Shown here: positions 24,901-37,369 of the stretch, piece by piece | Layout of the letters: each line of letters opens with the position of its first letter | Position numbering within the stretch: the first letter of the stretch is position 1 | Source: Microplitis mediator | Taxonomy: Eukaryota > Arthropoda > Insecta > Hymenoptera > Braconidae | Assembly: GCF_029852145.1 (NCBI RefSeq) | Contig: NC_079973.1 | Location: forward strand, 2,852,001 to 2,916,000 | DNA: 64,000 bases | Reading direction: 5' to 3' | Notes under the pieces: generated by a model | What the model saw: only the letters and a program-made list of their open reading frames with translations | Told to the model about the DNA's origin: nothing | Database searches by the model: none | Position numbers and translations under genes: made by a program

Positions 24901-27900
24901 GGCAGCACTAAAGTTGTCGGGAGAAGACGACGACGTAGCAGCGATGTATCTAGTACGTTCCCATATCTATTATCAACTATTTTAATTAATACTTGCACGT
25001 TAAATGCATGTACTTACTCTTTTATTACATTTATTTTTTTTTTTCTAGGCGTGGGTTCAGCGTCGAAGCTACGGGATCTAGATTACGACTGGCAAGAACC
25101 TCACCGTCGTTCAACGACCGACGATGATCTCATCTCGCCCTATTCACCAGACTCATCGACCAACGAACTGGATCAGCCAGTGTCTGGAAAGCGAGATTAT
25201 CCTACGAAAAACGGCACGTACGTAATACGTGGACGTACGCGAAAAAGAGAACGTAAGCCTTTGATCACGTCTAGTGTATCGCCGACGAGAAATACTAAAG
25301 CGGATTCAACGGAAACCACAAACGTTTCAAAACGCTACTCAAATACTTTCGACGATATAAAGAGTCTGCTACTCGAAGGCAGATTGGAGGGTCTCAATGA
25401 ACCGCCGCCAGACTTTGTACCACCAGTACCTCCGGATCTCGTCAGAGTTCTATCTCTACCTGCTTTTGATGACGTCGATGCGCCCGAGAAAACAACCACC
25501 ACAATAATAACAACAACAACAAATGATTTGCCTGCTGCGAGACATCGCACCGACTATCTCTCCTCGTCATCTTCCTCCTCATCGCCGCCACCACCGGCTC
25601 CGTCTCCACGTGCTGATAAAAATAATCACCACGAAGTTCTTCCCAAATCAAAGTGCAACGGAGTCAATGCACGCGGTCTGCTTCCAACCTCAAAGAGTCT
25701 GGACATTCATGCCACCAGTCGGTCACACGACGACACAAAAATTAAGACGTCCTCCAAGAAGTCAACATCCTCCGCATCCAGGAAGTCTGATTCGCGGTCA
25801 GAGCTGTCCAAGATCCCGGTTAATGTGTTGATTGAGGATCAGATAGTAAAGAAAGCTCTTAACGAGAATCGTAGACAATTGGAAAAGGTTAGCGATGCTA
25901 TAAAAGAACTTGAAAACGTCAGAAATAGCGAATCATTTGTCGAGGGCAAACGAAGAATAAAAGATAATTCAAAGAAATCAAGGGGCATTCGGAATGAGGT
26001 TGATTCAGATTCGGAAAACGTCAATGAGACTTCAAGGGAAGACGAAGACTGTGATCAAGGATGCAGCAGTACTGAGTATGACCACCGGAGAAAGCCTAAT
26101 GACACGATCAACGAACTCGTGTATTCTTCCAGTCGGCGTATCGCTCAAAACGATATTGACAGCCTGTCAAAGAATGATCAAAGGCAAATTGAAAACGTGA
26201 TTGATGCTATACTAGAGGACTCGAAAAATCCCGACTTCCAGGTAACAATTCATACCAACCAAATGAATTTTTAAATCTAAAAATCCTTTGTCGGATATTG
26301 ATTTATTTTGAATATTTACTCCATTTTATTTTTTATTGTGTAGCTAAACATTATTGACTGTTATAGGTCAGTGTCGAAGTGCTCGAGTTCCCACCGCTTC
26401 CACCGTCACCGGTAGAAGAGGCTGATGAAGAGAGCTCGGATGTAAATGTTCCTCCTGTCAGTGTATCAACCCACTATGGATCCCACCGCGCAATGACTCG
26501 TCAACCACCACGGACGATAGAGTACAGGCCACGAGTGCCACCTCACAGAGTACCCACTATTGACATCAAGGATCATCGATCCTCGTTGGACACTACTAGG
26601 TCAATGGATGCCGGATACTCTCGTAGCAGAAGAACTCCAAATGCTCCATCCAACTCAAGACGTGACGTAAGTACCAGTCACTTTATTTTTTTTTGCTCCC
26701 AGATAAACACAATAATAATAATAATTTAAATTAAATCAAATTACGTAAGACATTTAAATAAAATATGACATTATTTTAGGTGCCAGTAGAACGTCGTACA
26801 CTTCCGACAGACTTGCCAGGTCCCTCGCGAAGACGTACCACAACGAAACAATCGCCATCAACAGATAATGCAATGGGAACACCGATTATGGGTACAATTG
26901 CACCCCCGGGTAATTCTGGTATGCAAACATCGTGCTCCCTTCCGGAAACACCAGTATTTGCTAGAGGAAGCGATATTCCCCGCACACCACAACATACTTC
27001 GGGCAATACATTATCAACAACAACATCCACAATGTCGACGGCTGCTACACAGCCTCGGAGACAACCCGGTTGGTATGCGCCGACGACTGCAACAACTGGA
27101 GGGTATCTATCGAGTTTACACTCATTTTAATTTTTACAATAAAGACTCGATAAGACTGAATGATTGACACGAGTGTCTGTGATCTAGATACCGGAGGAAC
27201 AACCCAGGACTGGAGCAGGCGATTATCGGCACGGAGCTGCTTCGTCTTGCTGGTGGGCCCAATCGCGGGTGGTACCCAACCCGTCGCGGAGCGAACCAGC
27301 CTCGTCCGGCGTCGATCGAGCACCTGGAGCGGCTGAATAGTGCCTACGAGTCGCGACTGCCCACCGCCGGGGAACAGAGGAAGCCGCTGACTCTGCCGAC
27401 CAACATAACGCCCAACAAATACTTCGGTCAAAGTAAGCACAGCTCCGCCACTTCCGGCACTCGCGAGGCACTTCGGAGGGTCACTAGCTTGCTCATCAAA
27501 AAAGGTAAGTGCCGGGCTTTGCGCCACCTCCCGTCTTCTCCATCGTCTCCTCTTTCCTCTCCGATCCCAGGTAATCCAATTTATATTAAGCCGTTAAGTA
27601 TAAAGCTAAAGAACCCGCTTTCAAGTATTTACCCTCTGCGTGCTTATAAATATTTTTATTTACTACTATTATTATTGTTCGTTAATTAAATCAGCCAAGA
27701 CCAATTGTTATTTGCATTTAGATATCCACGTTGATTGCATTTAGATGTGTAGCGATTGTTCCAGTACTTGCACGATCCTAACTACCAGTAGCAGAACCCG
27801 TTACGTTTGTTGAATAAAGGGCACAAAGGGCTGCCGATCGATGTCGGGTCTCCAGCACTACAATACGCATTATTTTCCCCAGTCTTGCTGTTTTAAATTA

Positions 27901-30900
27901 CCCAAGAGTCCTAACTACGCCAGCGAAATATCTTAGCCCGTAGCCTGGCTCCATCTGTCGGGTCTCCCAGCTCAAGATCTCCGTCCGTAAGCTAAACTCA
28001 CACGAATAGAATAACTTTACATGTGATATATGTCTAGTTATACGTACATGTACGTAGACAAGTCGAACGCATTGAGAATAAGAGACCAGTGTGGGTTTAT
28101 GTTATGTATGAGAAGACGACCTTGAAAGCACGATGGGAGGACAAGGCCTCACTTTACTCAGTTCAAGCTCGCTCTTGGATCACACACTTTATCTTCTAAG
28201 ACGTCTCTTGTCATCTCTGCGCTTATTATTATTATCATCATCATCATTATCATTATAGTCTTCTTTTATTCTACATGTCGCCTTGCCGTAGACTTTCCCC
28301 GCTTTCGGTCAAAGCCTCGTGCCAGATACCATCGTCTCGGGGCCTTGAATCATCATTACATTTCATTCGATTGCAGGTGTGCTGTCCGATGACAATGAGC
28401 AGAAAATAATAATCCGCAAAAAAAATAAATAAAATATAAAACTTGAAAACTATTATTTTATAGTATCAGGATTTGTGTAAGAAAATCCTTTTGAGAATGA
28501 AAGTAAAGCTTGAAGCTGCTCAAGGACCCGCGAGATGCGATCAACTACATCTGGATAAAATTTACCTTGATGAGAAAACGATAATGTTCAGTGAATTGAA
28601 AAATGCACCGTGAGCATTTTACTGCTACTGCTACTGCTACTGCTTGTATTGCTACTGCTATCAAACTGACAACAGACTTTGGCTTTTTACTTTGGCTTCG
28701 ATTCCTCCAACAACTATTTCTACAAGCGATCACCGTATCACCTTATGGTGTAGACTGCATACAACTTTAGAATATTTTACCCTGACATCAGCATCAGCGA
28801 CAACGTGTCCCCATTTCATCATCAAAGCAAAACCACGTTATCTCCATACGAACGTCGATTGAGGAAGTTCGCGGGATAACAATGGCTTCTAACCATACAC
28901 ACATTTATCATAAAGTTTCTTTATTTATGTAACGTTATCGCACATGTGTCGAAATACACCGGGGGTATTTCCCAATCGTGGACGAAATTATTACCCGGGT
29001 GATCAGAGGCTGAAATAAAAATAACAAGTTTACCGAGAAAGAAAGAAATAACAATTTAACGACAGGGACCGTCTCCACTTTGCTGGAGGTCAAATAAAAA
29101 TAAAGACCCGGGATAAAAAATATTTATATGTGACCCACACAGAGCTAGTGAACGTAATCTAAAATAGTTATAGCAGCGGCATAGCAGGAGATCGTGGAAT
29201 AATATTAAGTAGAACACATGGGATAAATGTTTTTCGAAAGCTCAGTAGGCCAGGTTTGTTGGTGATTATTGGACGAGGGCGGCTGTTACACGGATGGGGT
29301 CGACGGGCGAAGGGCTGCCGCGTGCAACGAGACTGCGAGGCCTCGACGAATGAAATATGCCCAAGAGAGAGAGAAAATGAATGAATATTACTTGGCAATA
29401 GCTAGAGAGAGATGGAGATGACTGAGGTAACGGACGTTTTAGCTGGAGGCAAGAATCGTTACTCTCGTCTGCTAACTCGTCTACCTAAAGAACAGATCTT
29501 TACTCTTTACTCATTCTCTTTTCACCTTGTCGTATTGTTGAGGACGTCAAAGAGCTGTATATATATTATATATATATATATAATGTACGAGGTATACATG
29601 GATGGGTTATGTGAGCTCTGAAACATGACAAAACGGGTAAAGTCGTAGCCGGTAGATCGCGCAAACTCAACGAAATACGATCATCACTTTATGGGAATTG
29701 AGTTATACTCATACCTCGTACCTGGAGATGAGTTTCATAATAATTCTTTTAGTCTCAACAGAACAATGCGTTTCACGTCAGCGATACTGCGATCTAACTC
29801 AACGGATCCACTCTACAGCCAGGTATTGTGTACAAAGGGACAGACAGAAAGCGAGTAAACGAATGGATACGATAGCACAGACGTAGTATTTTAATAACAA
29901 ACATAAATTATTTTTAGTTTCAACCATCTACAGCCAGACAATAGACAACTCGTTCGTTATCACCGGCCAGTACTAGTCTGCTGCTTAAATTCACCTATGG
30001 ATCGCAGATAAGCCGAGATCTAGCCGGCGGTTTTGAGTCAACTAAAACAATACTATACCGAAAACTAAATATGTCGTATATGAATTATATATAAATGCAT
30101 ATAATTGATGTGGATTATGGAGAGCTAGGGGAGAGAACGAGTGCAGAAATAGACAGGAAGAAGAGGGACAGTGAGAATGCAGAGTATAGGACACAGACGA
30201 GTGCGCCCGCGACTCCTGGCAACTTATTGATTTATTCCAAGGGCGAACAACCTACCCGGCACTGCTAGCAGAGCAAAGCACCGCAGTAACACCCCCGACA
30301 TCTCGCCCCCTTATTCACGCTTCCCTTTTACAGAGTAGAGCACGCCGGTCACTCTGCTTAATAATATGCACTGCATTCATTCCCTCTTTAGTTGTTGGAA
30401 AACAAAAAAAAGAAAAAAAATGCTTAGCTTTAGTCTCACGCCGCCCGTACCAGCAGCTTCTAATGGATGCGGATCATCGCGTTTTATCTTTTATCATCTT
30501 CTCTGTATTTTTTTTACACCAATGCGAGTGTCTTTTTCAGCCTGTATCAATATTTAATATTTAATTTCAAAAATTCCTATAAGTCAAAAAAAAGACCTTT
30601 GAACCAGAGTAGAATATGTAGAAATAGAAATGTATGCAGTAGTTGAGCAAAAAAAGGGCACTACGAGACGCCAGGAAGCGCGTACTCCTTCCTATAGTGG
30701 TACGGATTTTAAATTCACATTTTCATTTATTTATTTATTATTATTATGTATATTTAAATTTATCTCCATGGGTTATATCCAATAAAATAAAATGCTTCTG
30801 CACGTTAAAGGCCCGAGGCGGAAGCGTACATACCTGGGTATGTACCTAAAAATATGTTTCCACTTTTACATAAATATATATACATATACGTATACATATA

Positions 30901-33706
30901 TCTATTTATATATCATAGATGTGAGGTACAAGTGGGTGAATGAGAACAAAAATATTTATACATCTATATGATGATGAGTTTAACGGTAATACGTTAAACT
31001 CGGAGTATGTTTGTTCAAGTATGTATGTGTATGTTCATTAATTGCATACCAAAGTTCCTCTATGACTCATAATATATACAACTACCGACTAGATTTGTCT
31101 AGCAATGCTGGCAATAACAAGCATACGTCTTTATCTTGGGTAAATTTAAATTTAAAGAGAAGCTTTGGTGCTGCTACGAGAGAGTTTACTAATTTAATTA
31201 TACGTATATTTTGCCTAATTCTCATTTGTAATTAAGCTCGGTATGGTTAATTAGATACTCGTGATGCTGCGATGCTCTTTAATTATATCGTTTTGGTTAC
31301 TCTGTTTTTCAGGAAGCACCAAGGAGACCAAGGGAACTGGAAAGGACGTTTTCCCTGCTGGGCCTTACTCTGGTTAGTATGGACGTAGATGCTACATTAA
31401 CGTCATTTTTGTGGTCAGTCAGTCAGATCACCAGAAATTGCTTGTCAATTGACGTCAAAAATTTTTTTTCATTTCTATTTAAATGCGAAAAGAAAAAAAT
31501 TTTCGGTCAATTTTTTACAAAATAATTTCCTGGGTAGTATTAAATGTATGACTTGTGATTATAAATAAATGACGTCATATCAGTAAATATAATGACCTAT
31601 TTTTTTATTAAAAACAATTCGCAAAAAATTTTTCTTCAATTCTATTTAATTACGAAAGAGTAAAAAATTTTTTGGTCAATTTTTTTTATAAAATAAATTT
31701 CTGGGCAGAATAAAGTTGGCGCGAAAATTGGCGGAGATTTTAAAAATGACTCAATTTTTGCTGGACAATTGACGTCAAAAATTTTCTTCACTTCTATTTA
31801 AATGCGAAAAGAAAAAAATTTTCAGTCAATTTTTTATAAATTAATTTCCTGGGTAATTTTCAAGGGTCAATTGACGTCAAAAATTTTCTTCACTTCTATT
31901 TAACTGCGAAAGAGTAGAAAATTTTAGGGTCAATTTTTTTTATAAAATAAATTTCTGGGCAGAATAAATTTGGCGCGGAAACTGGCGGAAATTTGAAAAA
32001 TGACTCAATTTTTGCTTGTCAATTGACGTCAAAAATTTTCTTCACTTCTATTTGAATGCGAAAAGAAAAAAATTTTCGGTAAATTTTTTATAAAATAATT
32101 TCCTGTGTAATTTTCGAGGGTCAATTGACATCAATTATCAGACAATTTCTCTGGCTTACATCACTAGAATGAAGTAATTCAATAAAATAAATTATTTTAT
32201 TTTTACTTTGATATATTGGTAGTGGAATTTTGTTATTTTATTAATAAATTCGATAAGTTATTTATATATATACATATATATTTAGTAGCATGTGCATTTA
32301 CGTCATTGAGTTATAGAGGGGATTGAACTAATGTCAACTCTGGAAATAATAATATCACCCTGACACATTGGATCTTAGAATAACAAGAAAATCCAAACGA
32401 AAATAAATATGTTAAACTTGTAAGATGTAGCCAGTAATGACACTGAATCCAAGAATGCCCTCAATTCCAGTCGATATTAAATATCCCCAGGCAATGCTGA
32501 ATGTTAAGTCAAGCCAGATCTTGGTTCCTACCGAGCAATCAAAATTTTCCAGAGCATTTCTCTAGTGAGGTCTCAGCCGGGCGAGGAAAAATAAGACGAA
32601 AAATTTTTAAGTAGACGGAGAAAAGTAAAATATAAAAATATGACAGCATAAAATATTTAAAAGTCAACGTCACTAAAATATCTCAGTGCATCTCACGTTA
32701 ATTTCGTAGCTGAGGTCTCGTTATTTTCGGCAAAGTTACAAGTTACAGTGAAAATACACGAGGTCACAGCGTATGAAGAAATAGAAGAAGAAAAAGAAGA
32801 GAAAGTAAAGAGGCTTCCTCGGGTTATGCTTCGTCGACACTTCTTACCACGAGGTTATTTTGACAGCAGTCTAGCGTTGATGATACTTTCTTATGCGCTC
32901 TCTTTCCTTCATAAATGGCTGGGTTGGCTCATAGCTCAAGATATCTAGTCTAAGTTTGCGGATGACCGAAAAAAAAAGTAAAGCAAACAACATCCATATA
33001 AAATAACTGAGACGGTAAAAACCTGCAAGACATAATTTCTAAGGCGGAAGTAAGTCTCGGATAGTCACCAAACAAAACTACTAACGACTTAACTGTACCG
33101 ATAATGTCCTATTGCCTTGGCTCAGTACTCCACGTACTGGATCAATAACCGAGTCTTGTCTTGACATACTGGATACCGTTTAATTCCAAACAAAGTTCTG
33201 GGATTAAAAAACCTACGGACGTTTCAAAGAAATCAATTGTATCAAACTACTTGTCATCAGTTATCTCCTGGAAGTTATTTATCAAGTGTCCGCTATTTTT
33301 CAGTCTGGCCAAGTAAAAGTATTTCACCAGCGACTAAAATTAAATGTAATAATAAAATACTAAACGTGTCAAAAATATAATTTCATACTTTAAGGTACAA
33401 ATTAAAATACTAGGACTATTTTGTACCGGAAGTGGTGCTACTTAAGATGCGGGACGTCGGCGAGACACGTCCGGCTGTGGCTTAAAACTTTTTTCGACCG
33501 ACTACAGACTCGTGGTTTCCATTGTCGCTAAAATAATTTAAACAATAGCGTTAATTAATTTTAAAAATTTAATTAATTAATTAATTATTATATGAATTTA
33601 TTTTTTTTTAATTCCAGGCGGCGAGCCGAGTGACGTACCAAAGAAAAAGGGTTTCTTCAAGAATTTCTGGAAACGTTCACGGCACTACTCCCTGGAGAAT
33701 CAATAG
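18756..33706 (+). CDS. Large disordered scaffold-like protein, function unknown
   Basis: Eleven coding exons: 18756-18799, 22444-22685, 22939-23128, 23513-23642, 23809-24952, 25049-26241, 26367-26666, 26780-27102, 27188-27504, 31313-31372 and 33618-33706. All phases match; the total is 4032 bases (1343 residues). The first exon is only 44 coding bases, but its ATG joins exactly in frame to the next exon and its acceptor at 18725 marks an upstream untranslated exon. I do not recognise the family. Likely conserved modules are the N-terminus (MARAGTQRWRNPAPEGDDVQ, then a helix SIELLDKVLSEYD), an acidic run at about residues 320-360, a serine-rich zone with recurring E/D-RFS motifs (about 385-500), proline clusters (PPDFVPPVPPDLV; a poly-Ser then PPPPAPSP near 750-775), a helical VKKALNENRRQLEKVSDAIK, and a basic C-terminus (KKKGFFKNFWKRSRHYS). 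No transmembrane or enzymatic domain is visible in the spliced product. It is likely a cytoplasmic adaptor, but that is inference. The stop is TAG followed by C. Confidence 0.88.
18800..22443 (+). other. Intron 1 of the large gene
   Basis: A 3.6 kb intron. It contains an (ATT)n microsatellite at about 18898-18930 and a GC-richer zone at 19450-20300 with overlapping open frames on both strands; a possible minus-strand coding segment there is listed separately. Otherwise nothing is supported. Confidence 0.6.
20197..20380 (-). other. Possible minus-strand coding exon (unassigned)
   Basis: Inside intron 1 the minus strand stays open from 20491 to 20081. The part before a donor-like GAAG|GTAGAC at 20197 reads as ordinary protein (SARQYSRRFSLSPRDYIDV, then QDGNQLRLHFLE) rather than low-complexity sequence. 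I find no certain acceptor, start or partner exon and do not recognise the peptide. It could be a nested gene on the opposite strand, or chance. Confidence 0.2.
24953..25048 (+). other. 96-base intron with no in-frame stop
   Basis: Donor A|GTACGT and acceptor TTTTTTTTTCTAG|GC remove 96 bases (32 codons) with phase kept. Because the intron is a multiple of three and open, retention would keep the frame and insert a strongly hydrophobic stretch (Tyr-Leu-Leu... Ile-Phe-Phe-Phe-Leu-Gly). Splicing is the more likely default because of the strong polypyrimidine tract. Confidence 0.7.
27505..31312 (+). other. Intron 9 of the large gene
   Basis: A 3.8 kb intron between exons ending in phase 1. It is non-coding, with a TGC/TAC trinucleotide patch at about 28621-28662 and TA runs near 29565 and 30880. 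No nested gene is supported. Confidence 0.6.
31440..32150 (+). repeat. Degenerate direct-repeat array in intron 10
   Basis: A unit starting CAATTGACGTCAAAAATTTT, followed by TTCACTTCTATTTAAATGCG and a AAAATTTTCGGTCAATTTTT block, recurs at about 31446, 31767, 31867 and 32020, with a partial copy at about 32120. A related unit with shifted sequence lies near 31610-31710. Spacing varies from 100 to 320 bases because some units carry an extra segment (AAATTGGCGC...). No coding potential. It contains many GACGTC palindromes (the CRE core). Confidence 0.75.
32151..33617 (+). other. Rest of intron 10 of the large gene
   Basis: AT-rich non-coding sequence up to the ATTCCAG acceptor of the last coding exon. 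Nothing is recognised. Confidence 0.5.
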
Positions 33707-33976
33707 CCCAGGTGTTACCTTGCTGTTAAATGTCGCCAGCCACGTCGCGGAGATTTTTTGTCACCCCAACAAAGTTATTTAAACAAACAACGCATTAATG
33801 GAAGTAGTAGTAATGAACAACAGCAGCAGCAGCTACCGCAAGAGCAACAAAGTCGCAATAATAATAATAATAATAATCATAATCAGAGTCAGCAGCAGCA
33901 AGATTACGAACAGCAACAACTACAACTAGCAACAGCAAATCTTATGGAAAATCCTTGCTGCTGTATCGCGCAATAA
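33707..33976 (+). other. In-frame 89-codon extension after TAG, ending in a CaaX-like motif
   Basis: After TAG (33704-33706, next base C) the same frame stays open for 89 codons to TAA at 33974. The extension starts PRCYLAVKCRQPRRGDF, has Gln- and Asn-rich runs from CAG/CAA and AAT repeats, and ends Asn-Pro-Cys-Cys-Cys-Ile-Ala-Gln. The last four residues fit a prenylation CaaX box and the two preceding cysteines would suit palmitoylation. It may be a readthrough tail or simply a 3' UTR with repeats. An AATAAA at 33972 overlaps its stop. Confidence 0.4.
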
Positions 33977-34221
33977 AATCACAGGACCGTGAGCTCACTA
34001 AAAAAATAAAAGTGTGATTCGTTAAACTGTAGTCTGTATTGTAGCGGTGGCAGCGATTAAGAGGGCGTTTTAACGGGAGCCTAGACGCTATTGAAACCTT
34101 TTTACTTTTTTTTTACTCTCTATTTATTATACTCCGCTGGTTTTCAATCTCTTACTCTTCAACTTTATAAATTCCCGGGGCTTGATTTCGAAATGAGTCC
34201 ATTAATATTTTAAACAATCTG

Positions 34222-34355
34222 GTAAGTAAATTTACTTGACATTACAATTTATTACTGTCATTATTGTAGTGATACTAGTAATTATAATTACTGTAGTTAA
34301 TTACTGAAATCTGAAGCTAAATATATATATAAATATATGTGTTTTTTTGTTGCAG
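34222..34355 (+). other. Possible 3' UTR intron of the large gene
   Basis: A strong donor (CTG|GTAAGTAAA) at 34222 and an acceptor (TTTTTTTGTTGCAG) ending at 34355 bound a 134-base AT-rich stretch, downstream of both the TAG and the TAA of the extended frame. If used, the transcript extends well past the early AATAAA at 33972. Confidence 0.35.
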
Positions 34356-35322
34356 TGACATTGAGTACAGGGAGAGATTATTTTAAGGGAGAGACTTTAA
34401 TTTTAAAAATAAATACGACGAATTTCTGAGGCGGAGAGATAGAGATGTATTTTCTAGAGTCCAGTGACCGGAAGTAAAAGTGGTACGAGTGTTGAAAGAC
34501 GATATAATAAGTGGCTTCGAAGTGTTATCGCCCAAAGATACCGTTCGATTTTTAAAAAATTTACAGAAGTAGTTGCTCGCAAGTAATCGCCGCTTTGTTT
34601 GTTCTTCATAGTATATATATTTATATATATGTACTCTGAAAAACAGGATACAAAATAATGATTTTTTAACTAGAGTAATTTACATCAAATGATAATAATA
34701 TATTATATATTAATTAATAAATTAACTAATTTAAATATAAAGGGGTCGAAGTATTTTTTCATATGCGCTTTGCTCGAATGGAAAAAAAATGAGTAATTAA
34801 AATTTTTAATAGTGAGCACAATGCGTTGTCGTAAATACAAATACTAGTCGAAACGAGATGCAATATATTTAATCGCTTGAACGCGAAGCGGCCAGGATAT
34901 GATGAAGCAAATGGATAAAAAAAAAATAATAATAATAATGTAGTGCAGTTTTGTCAAGAATTTATACGCCTGCAGAGTTATGCGACTCAAGTCACCGCGA
35001 CAATCGATTAACGTGGCTGATAAAAATCGTTCCGTTAAATTAAATATATATGCAGATATATAAATAACAAAATAACGTATCGGATTATTTATATATATGT
35101 TACGTGGACATAAAAATAATATTTTGAGTACGAGTTGATGGCATTGTCATTAAAATATAATTGTGTCAATGTCAATCTGGTTGATGCTGAAATATAAAGA
35201 TTTATTATTGTAAAAGCTTATGGTAAACCGCTGAAATTTTAAATAATATTTATATTTATATATTTGCCGCTGCTCAATGATATTTTACAATGCCCAAGAG
35301 TCATATATATATAAATATATAC

Positions 35323-35567
35323 AGAAAAAAATTATTTCTTGACGTTCAAATTTTTAAAGTCCTGAAAATTTATGATACTAATTTACCCGACTAATAATTT
35401 TCGATCCTTTTCAAAATCACAAATTAAAAAAAAATATTTCAAATATTTGCACCCATAGTTTTTTCAATTTTCTACCCGTGCATTTTTTTAGATTTTTTTT
35501 TTTTGTAATTTATCAGTTTAAAAAAATTCGCAAAATATTTCTTACGTCAAGAAATTTTTTTTTTTCT
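35323..35567. mobile_element. Small foldback element (MITE-like), 245 bases
   Basis: The left end AGAAAAAAATTATTTCTTGACGT is matched in inverted orientation by the right end, which reads ACGTCAAGAAA followed by a T-run and CT. The interior is AT-rich without a frame. TATA lies close to both sides, which would suit a TA-type duplication, but this is also the local background. Confidence 0.55.
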
Positions 35568-37369
35568 ATATATACATACATATATATATTTACTCATATG
35601 TAAACATACAGCGGCGACAATTCCATTCGAGTAGGATTGTTGTTGACTTAGTTGATATACTCCATTAAACAATTACTATATATATCTTCATATTAATAGT
35701 TAAATTGTAAAAAAAAAAATAATAATAATTAGCGATTATAATTAAAGATGGTTCTTAAGATCAACAAGACTATTTAAATCTTATTGAAGTAGTTTACTTA
35801 ATAATTACTATAAGCTGTTGAGAATGAATAAAAAAACAGAAAACGTTTTTGTGACCCAGACCCAAGTACCGAACTACATGCCTTAAATTTAGTAAAGAGA
35901 TTTAATTAACACTTATTTATGTATATTGATGAACCTGGCGCACATTACTCATGTATTAATTAATTAACTAACTAATTAATTAGTATTAATATTAATATTA
36001 ATATAATAGACGACACGTTAAATACGTAAAAAAAAAATAATTGTAGTATAAATATATATAAACACCATGTATTTATGTACCGCATATAAATTTATGGGCA
36101 ATATATTAATAAGCAGACTCTCTTGGTAGTTTACCGAGTGACATTGTATTTATTAGAGCCTGTGATGTATATATACTTATATATTAATATATATATACGT
36201 GTCTAGCGTATTCATTTTTATTACCAGTTATTCACGATATTAATAAATAATAATAATAATAATAATATTAATAATACTAACGTATCAACTGACAGTTAAT
36301 TATTAATTTTCATCCTTCCGAAAACTTTACCACAAAGTTTAGTCGCAGTCGCCAAAGATTAAGTACAAAATCTGTAGCTTTACCAGAACTCGAGAGTCTA
36401 GATTGTAACTCTGTTGACTCGGCTAAATTCTGTGGATTTAAGTCAAGGGAGAGATAAAAATAAATATATATATTTAATAATAAAGAAACTAACAACTGGA
36501 AAATGTCTCGTAGTTGACAGCTCGATCTACATCTAAATCGTTGATAAATTTATTATTTTAATTAAGGGATTTTAAAAAAAGTATGAAAATTTATAACTGT
36601 ACGCCCTCGCAATGGATTTGTAAGCCAAAGTTAAGAGATTAATTATTTAAAAAACGAATGGTTAAATTTTAAAAATACTCATAGAAATTACTGTACGTTT
36701 AAATGATTAATTAATTAATTAATTAATGATTATTACGAATCGTGGTACTAAAACCAGTAGATAGATTTTTTATGTGTATGCAAATTAATAAGTAAAATAA
36801 TCATGACTTATAATCGTCGATTTAATTAGTAATTAAATAATAATAATGATAATTAAATAAAATAAAAGTTGCCCGCGTTATTGATATAAAAAATAAACCC
36901 GAGAATGACAAGAAATTTTGTACGTAGTCTCGGTAATAACACGTATAGATATTTTATAAAATTGTGTTTTATTTTTTTATTATTGTCAAATTAATTTACT
37001 TACCTTTTCAGAATTAAAGATTATTAAAGAAAAAAAACAAATATAAGATTATATATAATTAATTAATTAATAATGGATTTAAGTAAATAACTATTATTGT
37101 AATAATAATAATAATAATAATAATAATCTTCTAATCTTATCGAGGACGTTTTTAAAACTATAAACTCACGTTTTTTTGTACACCACTTTATACAAATTTA
37201 TTACTTTATTAACACAATCTTACTTTTGATGTATGCAAAAGAAAAAAAAAAAAACTTACGATAAAAAATATCGTTTTACAAAGCTAGAGCTATAATAAAA
37301 CCGGCATGTGGACTTCCTTTCTTACATTTCCATTATTATTTAAACTCTAAACTGTCATCAGTTATTGAA

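Noticed and set aside
26780..27167. Possible premature end of the large gene near 27130
   Set aside because: The TAA at 27128 lies past a clear GTATCT donor at 27103; splicing to 27188 keeps phase and protein-like sequence.
27430..27438. Alternative donor CAAA|GTAAGC in exon 9
   Set aside because: The sequence beyond it stays protein-like (SKHSSATSGTREALRR) to a better donor at 27505 that fits the next exon phase; minor use is still possible.
27045..27527. 160-codon minus-strand frame
   Set aside because: Antisense to exons 8-9 of the large gene and crosses a confirmed intron; no independent start or splice support.
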